Shown here: positions 32,139 through 42,258 of the stretch, piece by piece
How positions within the stretch are numbered: the first letter of the stretch is position 1
How the letters are laid out: each line of letters opens with the position of its first letter
Origin: Enterococcus pallens ATCC BAA-351
Lineage (GTDB): Bacteria > Bacillota > Bacilli > Lactobacillales > Enterococcaceae
Reading direction: 5' to 3'
Length of the DNA: 64,000 nucleotides
Assembly (NCBI RefSeq): GCF_000407485.1
Contig: NZ_ASWD01000005.1
Span: 303,501 to 367,500 of the forward strand
Program-made: the position numbers and the translations under genes
The notes under the pieces: model-generated
Told to the model about the DNA's origin: nothing
What the model saw: the letters and a program-made list of their open reading frames with translations, nothing else
Databases searched by the model: none

Positions 32139-33075
32139 ACACGCTTTTTCGCTTTAATTCTTCAGCAAAATCATTGATTTTACGAATACGATGATTAATA
32201 CCTGACTTTGAAATTGCTCCTGATGGAATCATCTCACCTAATTCCTTTAAACTAACCTCTGGATGCTGCATTCGTAACTCAGCTATTTCCTGTAATTTTT
32301 CTGGCAGGGATTGCAGGCCGACAGTCGATTCAATAAAACGGATATTTTCAATTTGTTTTGAAGCAGCGTCAATTGTCTTATTCATATTGGCTGTCTCGCA
32401 ATTAACTAAACGATTTACAGAATTTCGCATGTCCCGAACAATACGAACATCTTCAAATTTTAACATTGAATTAGTTGCACCAATTAAAATCAAAAAATCT
32501 GCAATTTTTTCCGCACCTTTTAAATAAGTAATGTATCCATTTCTACGCGCTAAGGTTCTTGCGTTTAAATCAAATTGATTCAAGAGATCACAAATATCTT
32601 GGTTATGCTCTTCATAAATGGAAGATATTTCTAAATGATAACGACTTGTTTCAGGATTATTAACTGAGCCAGAAGCGAGAAAAGCTCCTCTCAGATAAGC
32701 TCGCACTTTCCCATCTTCAGATTTTAGCTCCTCCGAGATGTGCGATTGAAACATCATTCCATCCATAATATTCAAGTCCAACAAGATACTTTGAGTTTCT
32801 TGTTTTAGACGCACAATGTACACATTATTTTTCTTTAGCTTCATTTTTCGACGAACCAGCAATTCGCTGCGTACACCGTAATGCTCCTTCAATAAAGTAA
32901 AGAGCCTGCGTGCAATAGCAGCATTTTCCGTTTGCACATTTAATACAAACTGGTGATTACTCAGACTAAGTGAACCATTCATACGAATTAAAGCGGCTAA
33001 CTCAGCTTTGGCTAATTCTTTTTGTACGGCTAATCCAGTGAGCTCTTTTTTTACTTCTGCCGCAAATGACATCAT
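32137..33075 (-). CDS. whiA: WhiA-family DNA-binding protein
   Basis: Conserved Gram-positive protein with an N-terminal LAGLIDADG-like fold (residues 1-195, [17 protein letters not shown]) and a C-terminal helix-turn-helix ([29 protein letters not shown]). In Bacillus it influences division and chromosome segregation. 312 aa, normal. Last gene of rapZ-yvcK-whiA, the universal Firmicute order, following yvcK by 12 bases with a ribosome site just ahead of ATGATG. Confidence 0.96.
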   Translation of the reverse strand: MMSFAAEVKKELTGLAVQKELAKAELAALIRMNGSLSLSNHQFVLNVQTENAAIARRLFTLLKEHYGVRSELLVRRKMKLKKNNVYIVRLKQETQSILLDLNIMDGMMFQSHISEELKSEDGKVRAYLRGAFLASGSVNNPETSRYHLEISSIYEEHNQDICDLLNQFDLNARTLARRNGYITYLKGAEKIADFLILIGATNSMLKFEDVRIVRDMRNSVNRLVNCETANMNKTIDAASKQIENIRFIESTVGLQSLPEKLQEIAELRMQHPEVSLKELGEMIPSGAISKSGINHRIRKINDFAEELKRKSV

Positions 33076-33087
33076 TCAAGCCCCCTA

Positions 33088-34086
33088 CTAAATTTTTGCA
33101 CCGAAAACAATTCGAAATAACTCGTCTACTACTTTATCTCCATCATGAAATACACCACCATCGCGTAATTTTAAAAAGTCCGTAGAAACTACGCGGCAGC
33201 CTTCTTCTCTTAACCCATTGAAATCGTGGGTTACTTGAACTAAGTATTCATCATAAATTTCCGGATCCATATAATCTTCCGGCACCTTTTCGGTATTTAC
33301 CAGAACAGTATCAACAAATTTGTCGTTCAAATGTTGATGAAGAACTCTTACATGATCAGCGTCACTAAAATGTTCAGTTTCACCCTTTTGTGTCATGATA
33401 TTACAAATATAAACAACTTCTGCGCTTGTTGTCCGAACAGCCTCACCAATCTCGCTGATAACCAAGTTAGGCAAAATGCTAGTAAATAAAGATCCAGGAC
33501 CTAAAACTACCATATCTGCATTTTTTATAGTTTGAACTACCTTTCGAGCAGCATGAACATCCTGATCATTGTCATGCCCTGTTACATAAACCCTTTTAAT
33601 AATCTTACGATCCAATGCGATTTTCGATTCACCTGCAACAGTCGTACCATCCTCAAATTCCGCATGTAAAACTAAAGGTTTTTCAGATGATGGAAATATG
33701 TGTCCATCTACATGCATCATGTGCGACAACAACTGAATTGCTTCATAAGTACTTCCGCGCATTTCAGAGAGTGCCGCAATGATTAAATTACCGATTGTGT
33801 GATTTGCAAGAAATTTATCTTCCTTTTTAAATCGATACTGAAAAAGATCCTCATATAATCTCGGCATATCCGATAACGCAGCCAAAACATTTCTTAAATC
33901 CCCCGGTGGAGCCATATCAACCGAATTTCTTAGTTCCCCACTGCTTCCACCATCATCAGCTACCGTAACCACAGCTGTAATATCAGCACTTTGATTACGT
34001 AAACTCTTCAAGATAACTGGTAAACCTGTCCCTCCGCCGATAACGACAATTTTAGGTTTACGTATCCGGTAAGTCTTCATTCTCAT
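33088..34086 (-). CDS. yvcK: Gluconeogenesis/cell-wall factor YvcK (GlmR)
   Basis: CofD-like Rossmann protein ([19 protein letters not shown] at the N-terminus; [25 protein letters not shown]) that binds UDP-GlcNAc and, in B. subtilis, stimulates GlmS when precursor is low. 332 aa, normal. The ATG overlaps rapZ by four bases, so it is coupled. The presence of glmS, glmM and cdaA in the same window gives this gene its likely physiological partners close at hand. Confidence 0.95.
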   Translation of the reverse strand: MRMKTYRIRKPKIVVIGGGTGLPVILKSLRNQSADITAVVTVADDGGSSGELRNSVDMAPPGDLRNVLAALSDMPRLYEDLFQYRFKKEDKFLANHTIGNLIIAALSEMRGSTYEAIQLLSHMMHVDGHIFPSSEKPLVLHAEFEDGTTVAGESKIALDRKIIKRVYVTGHDNDQDVHAARKVVQTIKNADMVVLGPGSLFTSILPNLVISEIGEAVRTTSAEVVYICNIMTQKGETEHFSDADHVRVLHQHLNDKFVDTVLVNTEKVPEDYMDPEIYDEYLVQVTHDFNGLREEGCRVVSTDFLKLRDGGVFHDGDKVVDELFRIVFGAKI

Positions 34087-34970
34087 GAACGATTCACCGT
34101 CTCTTTCCGTTTATCTTTATCACGGTGTGTAATATTTACTCGGTATTCTAACTCTTTTAAGGCTTTTCCAACCCTTTCACTTAAAGCTACGGAACGATGT
34201 TGCCCTCCAGTACATCCAATGGCAATTGTAAGCGAACTTTTTCCTTCCTTAACATATCCTGGCAAAATATTTTTAAGCAAGGTTACGAAATCATTGTAAA
34301 ACTCATCTGTCTCAGGGAAGGACATCACATAATCGTAAACTTCTTTGTCTAAACCGGTTTTAGGTCGTAATTCTGGAATATAATGTGGGTTAGGTAAAAA
34401 ACGCACATCCATAACAATATCAGCATCAATTGGCAGACCATATTTAAAACCAAAGGAAAGCATTTCAACATGAAAGCCTAGGTCATCCGTCTGCTTGAAT
34501 TCATAATTAATTTTTTCTCTCAACTGACGCGGTGTCAAATTGGTTGTATCGATCACTAATGTCGCTCGTGTTTTCAAATCTTCTAAGATTGCCCGCTCTT
34601 TGCGAATCCCCTCAGTTACCAATCCATCCATCGCCATCGGATGAGTCCGTCTGGTTTCCTTGTATCGAGAAACCAATTCCTCATCAGAGGCGTCTAAAAA
34701 CAGCAAACTAGTATCTATGAAACCAGTATTATCAATTTCAACCAACATATTTTGAATTTCTTCAAAAAATGCTCGTGAACGCAAATCCACTACTAATGCA
34801 ATTTTTGTTACTTTTCCTGATTCGCGAATCAGCTCCCAAAATTTAGGGATTAATCCTGGAGGCATATTATCTACACAAAAATACCCCATATCTTCAAAAC
34901 TTTGAATAGCCACAGTCTTGCCTGCACCACTCATTCCAGTAATGACCACTAAATGTAAACTATCTGTCAT
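34083..34970 (-). CDS. rapZ: RNase adapter/nucleotide-binding protein RapZ (YvcJ)
   Basis: P-loop protein ([20 protein letters not shown]) with the C-terminal domain that in E. coli senses glucosamine-6-phosphate ([16 protein letters not shown]). In Firmicutes it hydrolyses GTP and its role is less clear. 295 aa, normal. First gene of rapZ-yvcK-whiA, preceded by AAGGAG and a TGATACAAT extended -10 near 35000-35010. Confidence 0.95.
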   Translation of the reverse strand: MTDSLHLVVITGMSGAGKTVAIQSFEDMGYFCVDNMPPGLIPKFWELIRESGKVTKIALVVDLRSRAFFEEIQNMLVEIDNTGFIDTSLLFLDASDEELVSRYKETRRTHPMAMDGLVTEGIRKERAILEDLKTRATLVIDTTNLTPRQLREKINYEFKQTDDLGFHVEMLSFGFKYGLPIDADIVMDVRFLPNPHYIPELRPKTGLDKEVYDYVMSFPETDEFYNDFVTLLKNILPGYVKEGKSSLTIAIGCTGGQHRSVALSERVGKALKELEYRVNITHRDKDKRKETVNRS

Positions 34971-35062
34971 TTGGTGTCACTCCTTTCCATCCTGTACATT
35001 GTATCATTCCGGGCGTGTCTTTACTACACATTTAACTATTAAATTACTTTAAAAAGTAAAAA

Positions 35063-35096
35063 CGAAAAAACAGATCTCCTTTATTCAGAAGATCTG
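35063..35096 (-). terminator. racD terminator
   Basis: CAGATCT (35071-35077) pairs with AGATCTG (35090-35096); a T-run follows on the minus strand. The hairpin overlaps the racD stop. Confidence 0.7.
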
Positions 35097-35794
35097 CTTT
35101 TCAAAGCTAATTCAATTGTTCGATCAGCTAAAATTGATTGAGCATCAATCACAGGATAGGGATTTTCTACAATATTTTCCTGCACTAAGGATAACTCCGT
35201 ACAGCCTAAAACTACATTTTGGCACTCTAATCCATTATAAGCATCAGTTAAAATTTCCAAATAAAGCTCTGTATTGATGTAGTCATTTTCCTTTACATCT
35301 CGATAGATTAGATTATTCACTTTCGTTTGTAGTTCTTTGTTCGGAATTACAGCCTCAAATCCCTGCTTTTCAATTTCAGCTTGATAAATACCTGCTTTTA
35401 CACTTCCTTCGGTTCCCAAAAAAGCGACTTTTCCTCCATTAGGATTTGTCTGCTTTAATTTTTTTGCAGCCTCTCGCGGCATGTGCAAAACTGGGATTTC
35501 GGTAGCTCCCTGAATGATATCAAAAAAGTAATGAGCAGTATTGCAAGTCAATACAATAAAATTGGGCTTTAGCAAATTTTGTTTTTCAATATCATCCAGC
35601 AGAAATGGCAGTGGATTTTCAGCATTATGATCTAAGATGTAATCTGTCCTATCGGGAACGGTAGCATGATTGAACAAAATATAATTTAAATAATCCTGAT
35701 CCTTATGTGCTATAATTCGATGATTAATCAATCGGACAAAGCTTTCTGTTGCCATAGTGCCCATCCCACCTAAAATGCTAAAGAAGTTTTCCAA
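35081..35794 (-). CDS. racD: Aspartate racemase (Asp/Glu racemase family)
   Basis: Makes D-aspartate from L-aspartate without cofactor. The two catalytic cysteines are visible in [11 protein letters not shown] (near 84) and [10 protein letters not shown] (near 197). 237 aa, normal. The start is TTG at 35794, four bases after the aslA stop with GAAGGG upstream; no ATG fits as well. It forms a two-gene operon with the D-aspartate ligase, as described for E. faecium and Lactococcus, so it supplies D-Asp for the peptidoglycan cross-bridge. Confidence 0.9.
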   Translation of the reverse strand: MENFFSILGGMGTMATESFVRLINHRIIAHKDQDYLNYILFNHATVPDRTDYILDHNAENPLPFLLDDIEKQNLLKPNFIVLTCNTAHYFFDIIQGATEIPVLHMPREAAKKLKQTNPNGGKVAFLGTEGSVKAGIYQAEIEKQGFEAVIPNKELQTKVNNLIYRDVKENDYINTELYLEILTDAYNGLECQNVVLGCTELSLVQENIVENPYPVIDAQSILADRTIELALKSRSSE

Positions 35795-35797
35795 ACT

Positions 35798-37054
35798 TTA
35801 CCCTTCTTTCTCTTTAAAGAACATCTCGAACCGTCCTTTGTATTTACTGAACATGTATTTCATCAATATCCAGCGCAGCGGAGACATATCTTTATTATAA
35901 AAAACTGTCGTTCCCCACTTATCTTTTTCAATAAGTTGAAGTGCCCGCTGTTTATCTTCATTTTCTCGAGCAAATTTGACGAAGACTTCCTTTGGTACTC
36001 CCATCCAAAGCATGGCAGTATCTTCTTGAGCTTTTCCATAAACTGTTTCAGCAAAAGGTATTTCAAAAACACGATCTTCTGTAACAAATTTAGCCAGATT
36101 CAATCCGTTCAAAGTAACAAAGAAACTGCTGCGACCTTGACGAAGATTAATTTCAAACAACTTATACTCCCCATCACGAGGATCATACTTCATGTCGAAA
36201 TTGGCAAATCCGGTATAAGAAATTTTTTCTAAAAATGCTTTTATCGTTTGATAGATCTTTTCGTTGTATTCAGGCATGATTGCTACGTAGTTGCCAATAG
36301 CTTCAGGGGAAGGATCTTCTAAAAGCGGATGACCTAGACACATCATTCGAACCTGATGCTGCTGATCAACGTACGCATTCAAAACACGCATATTACTATC
36401 GTCACCTGGAATAAAGTCTTGTGCAATCATCTCACTAGTATAGCCTGCTTGATAAATACGAGCCAAAATTGTATCGAATTCTTCCCGCGTATCAAGAATA
36501 AACGCTTTTTTACGTCCTTCAAAATCTACAGACAGCCATTCTACACTATTTGCAGGTTTCAGGGCTACAGGAAATGAAAAAGGCAATTCCTGATTCAGCT
36601 GTCCATTTTCCAACATGTTTTCTCTAATAATCAACGTTTTAGGATATGGCAATTGATACTCTTCACAGATGTCATAAAAGCTGACCTTGCTAATTAAACG
36701 CTCGAGTAGAGCAAAATCAACATAAGGGCAAATAAACCATTCTGATAATTCTTTTTTATGCAAAGAAACTAATTCAGCATAGCCATCACCACAAGCAATC
36801 AACAAGTATTTTGTATTAGGATCATTAAATCTTTCTCTTCCTAATTTCCGCATTTCTTCAATAAAAACGGGATCTTTGTCAAATCCTGATATGGTATGGA
36901 CATTTACTATTTTTGTATATTTAGTAGGAGCCAGCTGTAATCCAGCATAAGCCTCGCTAACTAACCCGTACGCCTCATGAAAAGAACGAGCCATCCCATA
37001 CACATTAATGTCACTGCCTAATAAAATCGGTACAAATTTTTGCTGTTTATTCAT
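35798..37054 (-). CDS. aslA: D-aspartate ligase (ATP-grasp), peptidoglycan cross-bridge
   Basis: Attaches beta-D-aspartate to the lysine of the UDP-MurNAc-pentapeptide, giving the D-Asx bridge of E. faecium-type walls (Asl-fm / AslA family). The N-terminus FVPILLGSDINVYGMARSFH, the ATP-grasp core (PFSFPVALKPANS, EMIAQDFIPGDDSNMRVLNAY) and the metal-binding end (KLFEINLRQGRSSFF) fit that family. 418 aa. The downstream racemase supports the assignment strongly. Product is later amidated to D-Asn in most species. The -10/-35 (37088-37115) overlap the uvrA terminator. Confidence 0.9.
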   Translation of the reverse strand: MNKQQKFVPILLGSDINVYGMARSFHEAYGLVSEAYAGLQLAPTKYTKIVNVHTISGFDKDPVFIEEMRKLGRERFNDPNTKYLLIACGDGYAELVSLHKKELSEWFICPYVDFALLERLISKVSFYDICEEYQLPYPKTLIIRENMLENGQLNQELPFSFPVALKPANSVEWLSVDFEGRKKAFILDTREEFDTILARIYQAGYTSEMIAQDFIPGDDSNMRVLNAYVDQQHQVRMMCLGHPLLEDPSPEAIGNYVAIMPEYNEKIYQTIKAFLEKISYTGFANFDMKYDPRDGEYKLFEINLRQGRSSFFVTLNGLNLAKFVTEDRVFEIPFAETVYGKAQEDTAMLWMGVPKEVFVKFARENEDKQRALQLIEKDKWGTTVFYNKDMSPLRWILMKYMFSKYKGRFEMFFKEKEG

Positions 37055-37087
37055 CTACACTACACCTTCTCGTCTTAATCCTTGATT

Positions 37088-37115
37088 ATCATACCATAAA
37101 GAAAAATGCAAGCAA
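37088..37115 (-). promoter_or_regulatory. aslA-racD promoter candidate
   Basis: Minus strand TTGCTT (37115-37110), 16-base spacer, TATGAT (37093-37088). The -35 lies inside the uvrA terminator hairpin. Confidence 0.4.
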
Positions 37116-37144
37116 AGCTAAGTCTTTGAATTGCATTTTTCTTT
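37098..37144 (-). terminator. uvrB-uvrA terminator
   Basis: Perfect 14-bp outer stem (37098-37111 with 37131-37144) plus an inner CAAAG/CTTTG pair, with T-rich 3' arm, five bases after the uvrA stop. Confidence 0.88.
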
Positions 37145-37148
37145 ATAA

Positions 37149-39977
37149 CTATTTGGCACTTTCTAGTGCTTTTTTCAAGTAATGACCAGTGTAGCTCTCA
37201 GGGACTTCAGCAATTTCTTCTGGTGTTCCAGTTGCTAGAATTGTCCCACCACCGTCGCCGCCTTCAGGACCTAAATCAATAACATAATCGGCAGACTTAA
37301 TTACATCCAAATTATGTTCAATTACCAACACTGTATTGCCTGCATCAACAAAACGCTCTAAAACTTTCAATAAACGAGCGATATCGTCTGTGTGCAAACC
37401 AGTGGTCGGTTCATCCAAAATATAAAAATTCTTACCATTTGAATTTTTGTGCAGCTCACTCGCCAGCTTCATCCGCTGAGCTTCCCCACCAGATAAAGTC
37501 GTTGCTGGTTGTCCCATTGTTACATATCCTAAACCAACATCCACAATTGTTTGAAGCTTACGATGGATTTTTGGAATATGCTTAAAGAATTCGACTGCAT
37601 CTTCAACAGTCATCTCCAAAATATCCGCGATATTTTTTCCTTTGTAATGAACTTCTAAGGTTTCAGAATTGTATCGCTTACCATGACAAACTTCACAAGG
37701 CACATAAACGTCTGGTAAGAAGTGCATTTCAATTTTTATAATTCCATCTCCACGACAGGCTTCGCAACGCCCACCTTTAACGTTAAAGCTAAAGCGACCC
37801 TTTTTATACCCTCGAATCTTTGCTTCATTAGTTTTAGCAAACAAATCACGAATATCATCAAATACGCTAGTATAAGTTGCTGGGTTACTTCTTGGTGTTC
37901 GGCCAATTGGACTCTGATCAATATCAACCAGTTTTTCGATACTCTTATAACCGGTAATCTTCTTATATTTCCCTGGTTTGTTAGAATTTCGATTCAACTT
38001 TTGAGCCAGCGCTTTTTTCAATATTTGATTAACTAAAGTTGATTTTCCAGAACCAGAAACTCCAGTTACAGCTACAAATTTTCCTAAGGGAAACTCAACA
38101 TCCAAATTCTTCAGGTTGTTCTCAGCTGCTCCAGTAACCTTTATATTCTTCCCATTGCCCTTACGACGTTCTTTAGGTACTGGAATTTGTCGTTTACCAG
38201 ACAGGTATTGACCAGTTAAAGACTTTTCATTTTCAGCAACTTCATCAGGTGTTCCTGCTGCAACAATCTCTCCACCTTGATCACCAGCTCCGGGGCCAAC
38301 ATCAATTAGGTAGTCGGCTGCTCGCATAGTATCTTCATCATGCTCAACCACAATTAACGTATTTCCTAAATCACGCATTTTTTGCAAGGACCGAATTAGG
38401 CGATCGTTGTCTCGCTGATGCAAACCGATCGAAGGTTCATCTAGAATATACAGTACTCCTGACAAGTTAGAGCCAATCTGCGTTGCCAACCGAATTCGTT
38501 GCGCTTCACCACCTGATAACGTTCCAGCAGCACGACTTAGGGTTAAATATTCCAATCCAACATTTTGTAAAAAGGTTAAACGGTCACCAATCTCTTTTAG
38601 GATTGGACGAGCAATCATCGTTTCTTGCTCACTTAGATTCAATCCATCAAAAAATTCCAACGCTTGATTAATCGAATCTTCACTAACTTGACCAATGTTG
38701 GTTCCATTGACCTGCACCGATAACGCTTGAGGATTCAATCGTAATCCATGACAAGCCTGACATGTCAATTCAGTCATATATAAGCGCATTTGTTCACGGG
38801 TAAAATCACTGTTGGTTTCTCGGTAACGACGATCAATATTAGGCAAAATTCCTTCAAAAGGAACTTCTACATCACGGACTCCGCCAAAATCATTTTCATA
38901 GTGAAAATGGAAATGTTCACCGTTTGATCCGTGTAAAATAATATCTTGGTGCTCCTTCGGTAAATCCTCAAAGGGAGTATCCATATCAATGCCAAAGCTT
39001 GTACAAGCTTGCTCCAGCATCTGTGGATAGTATTGAGAACTAATTGGATTCCAAGGTATGAGCGCTCCTTCTCTAAGCGTCTTAGTCTGATCAGGAATTA
39101 CTAGCTCTGGATCAACCTCCAATTTCACACCTAATCCATCGCATTCTGGACAGGCTCCAAATGGCGCATTAAAAGAAAAAAGTCGAGGTTCTAGTTCGCC
39201 AACTGTAAAACCGCAATATGGGCAAGCATAGTGTTCGCTAAATAGCATCTCTTCTTGGCCGATTACATCAACTAAAGCATAGCCATCTGCTAAACGTAAA
39301 GCAGCTTCAAAAGAATCAAACAAACGAGACCGAATTCCCTCTTTCACAACGATCCGGTCAATAATAATCGCAATATCATGCTTTTTATTTTTTTCTAACT
39401 CAGGTGCTTCGGATACATCATATACCTCGTCATCAACTCGTATTCTTACATAACCTTCACGCTGAATCATTTCAAAGATTTTTTTATGCTGACCTTTTTT
39501 CTTAACCACAACAGGAGCTAATATTTGAATTTTCGTTCGTTCTGGAAGTTCTAAAACCTTATCAACCATTTGCTCTACAGACTGTGAAGTAATTTCGATA
39601 TGATCGTTAGGACAAATAGGGTGTCCCACGCGAGCATAAAGTAACCGTAGGTAATCATTGATTTCAGTTACCGTCCCCACAGTTGATCGCGGATTTTTAC
39701 TAGTTGTTTTTTGATCAATTGAAATCGCTGGACTAAGACCATCAATACTATCTACATCCGGCTTATCCATCTGTCCTAAAAATTGACGAGCATAAGCAGA
39801 AAGACTCTCTACGTAACGACGTTGTCCTTCCGCATACAACGTATCGAATGCCAATGAACTTTTTCCTGAACCTGATAGTCCCGTGACAACAACCATTTTG
39901 TCACGGGGGATCGTGACATCAATATCTTTCAAATTATGGGCTCTAGCACCATGAATCACTATTTTATCGTTTGCCAT
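37149..39977 (-). CDS. uvrA: Excinuclease ABC subunit A UvrA
   Basis: Damage-recognition ATPase of nucleotide excision repair. Two ABC modules: Walker A motifs [20 protein letters not shown] near 31 and [15 protein letters not shown] near 640, signatures [12 protein letters not shown] and [12 protein letters not shown], and zinc fingers CPYCGF...CPEC and CEAC...CEVC. 942 aa, standard. Transcribed after uvrB (32-base gap, AAAGGAG before ATG). Confidence 0.97.
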   Translation of the reverse strand: MANDKIVIHGARAHNLKDIDVTIPRDKMVVVTGLSGSGKSSLAFDTLYAEGQRRYVESLSAYARQFLGQMDKPDVDSIDGLSPAISIDQKTTSKNPRSTVGTVTEINDYLRLLYARVGHPICPNDHIEITSQSVEQMVDKVLELPERTKIQILAPVVVKKKGQHKKIFEMIQREGYVRIRVDDEVYDVSEAPELEKNKKHDIAIIIDRIVVKEGIRSRLFDSFEAALRLADGYALVDVIGQEEMLFSEHYACPYCGFTVGELEPRLFSFNAPFGACPECDGLGVKLEVDPELVIPDQTKTLREGALIPWNPISSQYYPQMLEQACTSFGIDMDTPFEDLPKEHQDIILHGSNGEHFHFHYENDFGGVRDVEVPFEGILPNIDRRYRETNSDFTREQMRLYMTELTCQACHGLRLNPQALSVQVNGTNIGQVSEDSINQALEFFDGLNLSEQETMIARPILKEIGDRLTFLQNVGLEYLTLSRAAGTLSGGEAQRIRLATQIGSNLSGVLYILDEPSIGLHQRDNDRLIRSLQKMRDLGNTLIVVEHDEDTMRAADYLIDVGPGAGDQGGEIVAAGTPDEVAENEKSLTGQYLSGKRQIPVPKERRKGNGKNIKVTGAAENNLKNLDVEFPLGKFVAVTGVSGSGKSTLVNQILKKALAQKLNRNSNKPGKYKKITGYKSIEKLVDIDQSPIGRTPRSNPATYTSVFDDIRDLFAKTNEAKIRGYKKGRFSFNVKGGRCEACRGDGIIKIEMHFLPDVYVPCEVCHGKRYNSETLEVHYKGKNIADILEMTVEDAVEFFKHIPKIHRKLQTIVDVGLGYVTMGQPATTLSGGEAQRMKLASELHKNSNGKNFYILDEPTTGLHTDDIARLLKVLERFVDAGNTVLVIEHNLDVIKSADYVIDLGPEGGDGGGTILATGTPEEIAEVPESYTGHYLKKALESAK

Positions 39978-40009
39978 AATTCTCTCCTTTACAAATGAAA
40001 TATCATTTT

Positions 40010-42001
40010 TTATTCTGCTGCTTTTAATTCTAGGATCGTATCTCGCAAAGTGGCAGCTGTTTCGAAGTCAAGTGTTTTTGCAGCTTCTCGCATTTCATCC
40101 TCTAATTTTTCAATCATCAAATTACGTTCTTCTTTAGACATCTCATCATAAGAACTAATATCATATGCTCCGACTTCTTCGGCAACTTTGCTGATAGCAA
40201 TCAAATCGCGAATTTCTTTAATAATTGTTTTTGGAACAATGCCATGATCCTCATTATATTTCTGTTGGATATCACGACGACGAGCTGTCTCATCCATTGC
40301 TCGCTGCATTGAATCAGTAATCTTATCGGCATACATAATTACTTTACCTTCAGAATTTCGCGCTGCCCGACCGATTGTCTGTACCAATGAACGTTCGCTT
40401 CGCAAGAATCCTTCTTTATCTGCATCTAAAATTGCTACAAGGGAGACTTCTGGAACATCCAAGCCTTCTCGAAGTAGATTAATCCCCACTAAAACATCAA
40501 ACTTGCCTAAACGTAAATCACGAATGATTTCAGTACGTTCTAGAGTTTTGATATCACTGTGAAGGTATTTGACCTTTATGCCCAATTCTTTGAAGTAATC
40601 TGTCAAATCTTCAGACATTTTCTTAGTTAAGGTTGTGACAAACACCCGCTCGTTTCTTTCAGAACGTTCGTTAATTTCACCAACTAGATCATCGATCTGC
40701 CCCATAATTGGACGAACTTCAATCACTGGATCCAATAATCCTGTTGGTCGAATAATTTGTTCAACTATAGTATCTGTTTGAGTATCTTCATAAGGACCAG
40801 GAGTAGCTGATACATAAACTATTTGATTAACACGCTCTTCAAATTCCTCTAGTCGCAAAGGGCGGTTGTCTAAAGCTGAAGGTAAACGGAACCCATAATC
40901 AACCAGCATTTGTTTTCTAGCACGGTCACCATTGTACATTCCACGAACTTGCGGCATTGTAACATGAGATTCATCAATGACCATCAAGAAATCATCTGGA
41001 AAGAAATCGATCAGTGTAAATGGTGGTTCACCCTCTTTACGACCATCCATGTGTCGCGAATAGTTTTCAATCCCTGAGGTATACCCCATTTCTCGCAACA
41101 TTTCAATATCATAGTTTGTACGCTGCTCTAAGCGTTGTGCCTCCAAAAGCTTGTTTTCACTACGCAAAACTGCTAATCGATCCTCTAATTCTTTTTGGAT
41201 GCCGCTAATAGCTATTTCTAAATTGTGTTCGTTAGTTAAAAAGTGAGTAGCTGGAAAAATAGCAACATGCTCTGTTTCTCCAACAACTTCGCCAGTCAAG
41301 GCATCTACTTCGCGAATACGATCAATTTCATCGCCAAAAAATTCTACCCTTAAAGCTCGTTCATCACGGGAAGCTGGAAAAATTTCAACTACATCTCCGC
41401 GAACACGAAAGCGTCCTCGCTGAAAGTCAATGTCATTGCGTTCAAACTGTATATCAATTAAATTGCGCAGCAATTGGTTGCGGTCCATCTCCATGCCAAC
41501 TCGCAAAGAAACCACCTGTTCTTGATATTCCTTAGGAGATCCTAAGCCAAAAATACAAGATACAGATGCTACAACTATAACGTCATTTCGCTCAAGCAAA
41601 GCGCTTGTTGCCGAGTGACGAAGTTTGTCTATCTCATCGTTAATACTGGAATCTTTTTCTATATAAGTGTCGCTAGATGGCACATAGGCTTCAGGTTGAT
41701 AATAATCATAGTAACTTACGAAATATTCAACAGCATTGTTGGGGAAAAACTCTTTAAACTCACCATACAATTGTCCTGCCAATGTTTTGTTGTGGGCGAT
41801 AATTAACGTAGGTTTGTTTACTTCCTTAATTACGTTAGAAATGGTATACGTCTTACCTGTACCCGTCGCCCCCAAGAGAATTTGTGCTTTTTTTCCATTT
41901 ACTACTCCTTCTGATAATTGACTAATAGCCGTTGGCTGATCACCAGCTGGTTTATAATTGGAATGAAGGTCAAAAGTATTACCCGTTTCTCTTTCTATCA
42001 C
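40010..42001 (-). CDS. uvrB: Excinuclease ABC subunit B UvrB
   Basis: DNA-loading helicase-like subunit of UvrABC. Walker [16 protein letters not shown], beta-hairpin region [25 protein letters not shown], and a C-terminal UVR motif ([24 protein letters not shown]) that recruits UvrC. The frame is open upstream, but AAGGAGG lies eight bases before the GTG at 42001 and gives [18 protein letters not shown], the family N-terminus, so I choose that GTG (663 aa). An SOS box overlaps the promoter. Confidence 0.97.
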   Translation of the reverse strand: MIERETGNTFDLHSNYKPAGDQPTAISQLSEGVVNGKKAQILLGATGTGKTYTISNVIKEVNKPTLIIAHNKTLAGQLYGEFKEFFPNNAVEYFVSYYDYYQPEAYVPSSDTYIEKDSSINDEIDKLRHSATSALLERNDVIVVASVSCIFGLGSPKEYQEQVVSLRVGMEMDRNQLLRNLIDIQFERNDIDFQRGRFRVRGDVVEIFPASRDERALRVEFFGDEIDRIREVDALTGEVVGETEHVAIFPATHFLTNEHNLEIAISGIQKELEDRLAVLRSENKLLEAQRLEQRTNYDIEMLREMGYTSGIENYSRHMDGRKEGEPPFTLIDFFPDDFLMVIDESHVTMPQVRGMYNGDRARKQMLVDYGFRLPSALDNRPLRLEEFEERVNQIVYVSATPGPYEDTQTDTIVEQIIRPTGLLDPVIEVRPIMGQIDDLVGEINERSERNERVFVTTLTKKMSEDLTDYFKELGIKVKYLHSDIKTLERTEIIRDLRLGKFDVLVGINLLREGLDVPEVSLVAILDADKEGFLRSERSLVQTIGRAARNSEGKVIMYADKITDSMQRAMDETARRRDIQQKYNEDHGIVPKTIIKEIRDLIAISKVAEEVGAYDISSYDEMSKEERNLMIEKLEDEMREAAKTLDFETAATLRDTILELKAAE

Positions 42002-42052
42002 ACAAACGTCCTCCTTTTTCTTCAATACATAGAAGAATTTCTCAGTCACAAA

Positions 42053-42058
42053 TTATAG
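42053..42058 (-). promoter_or_regulatory. -10 box of uvrB-uvrA
   Basis: Minus strand TGTGCTATAAT, an extended -10 about 50 bases before the uvrB GTG. Confidence 0.5.
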
Positions 42059-42063
42059 CACAC

Positions 42064-42077
42064 CGAACATATTTTCG
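42064..42077. promoter_or_regulatory. LexA (DinR) SOS box of uvrB-uvrA
   Basis: CGAACATATTTTCG differs at one position from the Gram-positive consensus CGAAC-4N-GTTCG. It sits between the -10 and -35 positions of the uvrB promoter, where LexA would block polymerase; DNA damage would then induce uvrBA. Confidence 0.75.
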
Positions 42078-42181
42078 CCATTTTTTCTTCTTTATTTTAT
42101 AGTGTTCTTACAGTTTCCTTAAAATAAGTCGTGTTAACTTTTGTGACATCTCATGTTAGGATTTTTTTATTTTTTTTGATT

Positions 42182-42200
42182 CAAATGCTTGAAGCACTTG
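42182..42200. promoter_or_regulatory. Inverted repeat overlapping the glnP -35
   Basis: CAAATGC-TTGAA-GCACTTG, a 7-bp arm dyad with one mismatch, ends inside the TTGTTT -35 of glnP. A repressor site is possible; the protein is unknown. Confidence 0.3.
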
Positions 42201-42227
42201 TTTTCTTTAGCCTGTCTAACATATAAT
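42198..42227 (+). promoter_or_regulatory. glnPQ promoter
   Basis: TTGTTT (42198-42203), 18-base spacer, TATAAT (42222-42227), followed by GGAGG and the glnP ATG. Confidence 0.55.
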
Positions 42228-42258
42228 AGATCAATGATAAAACTATAGGAGGTTTGTT

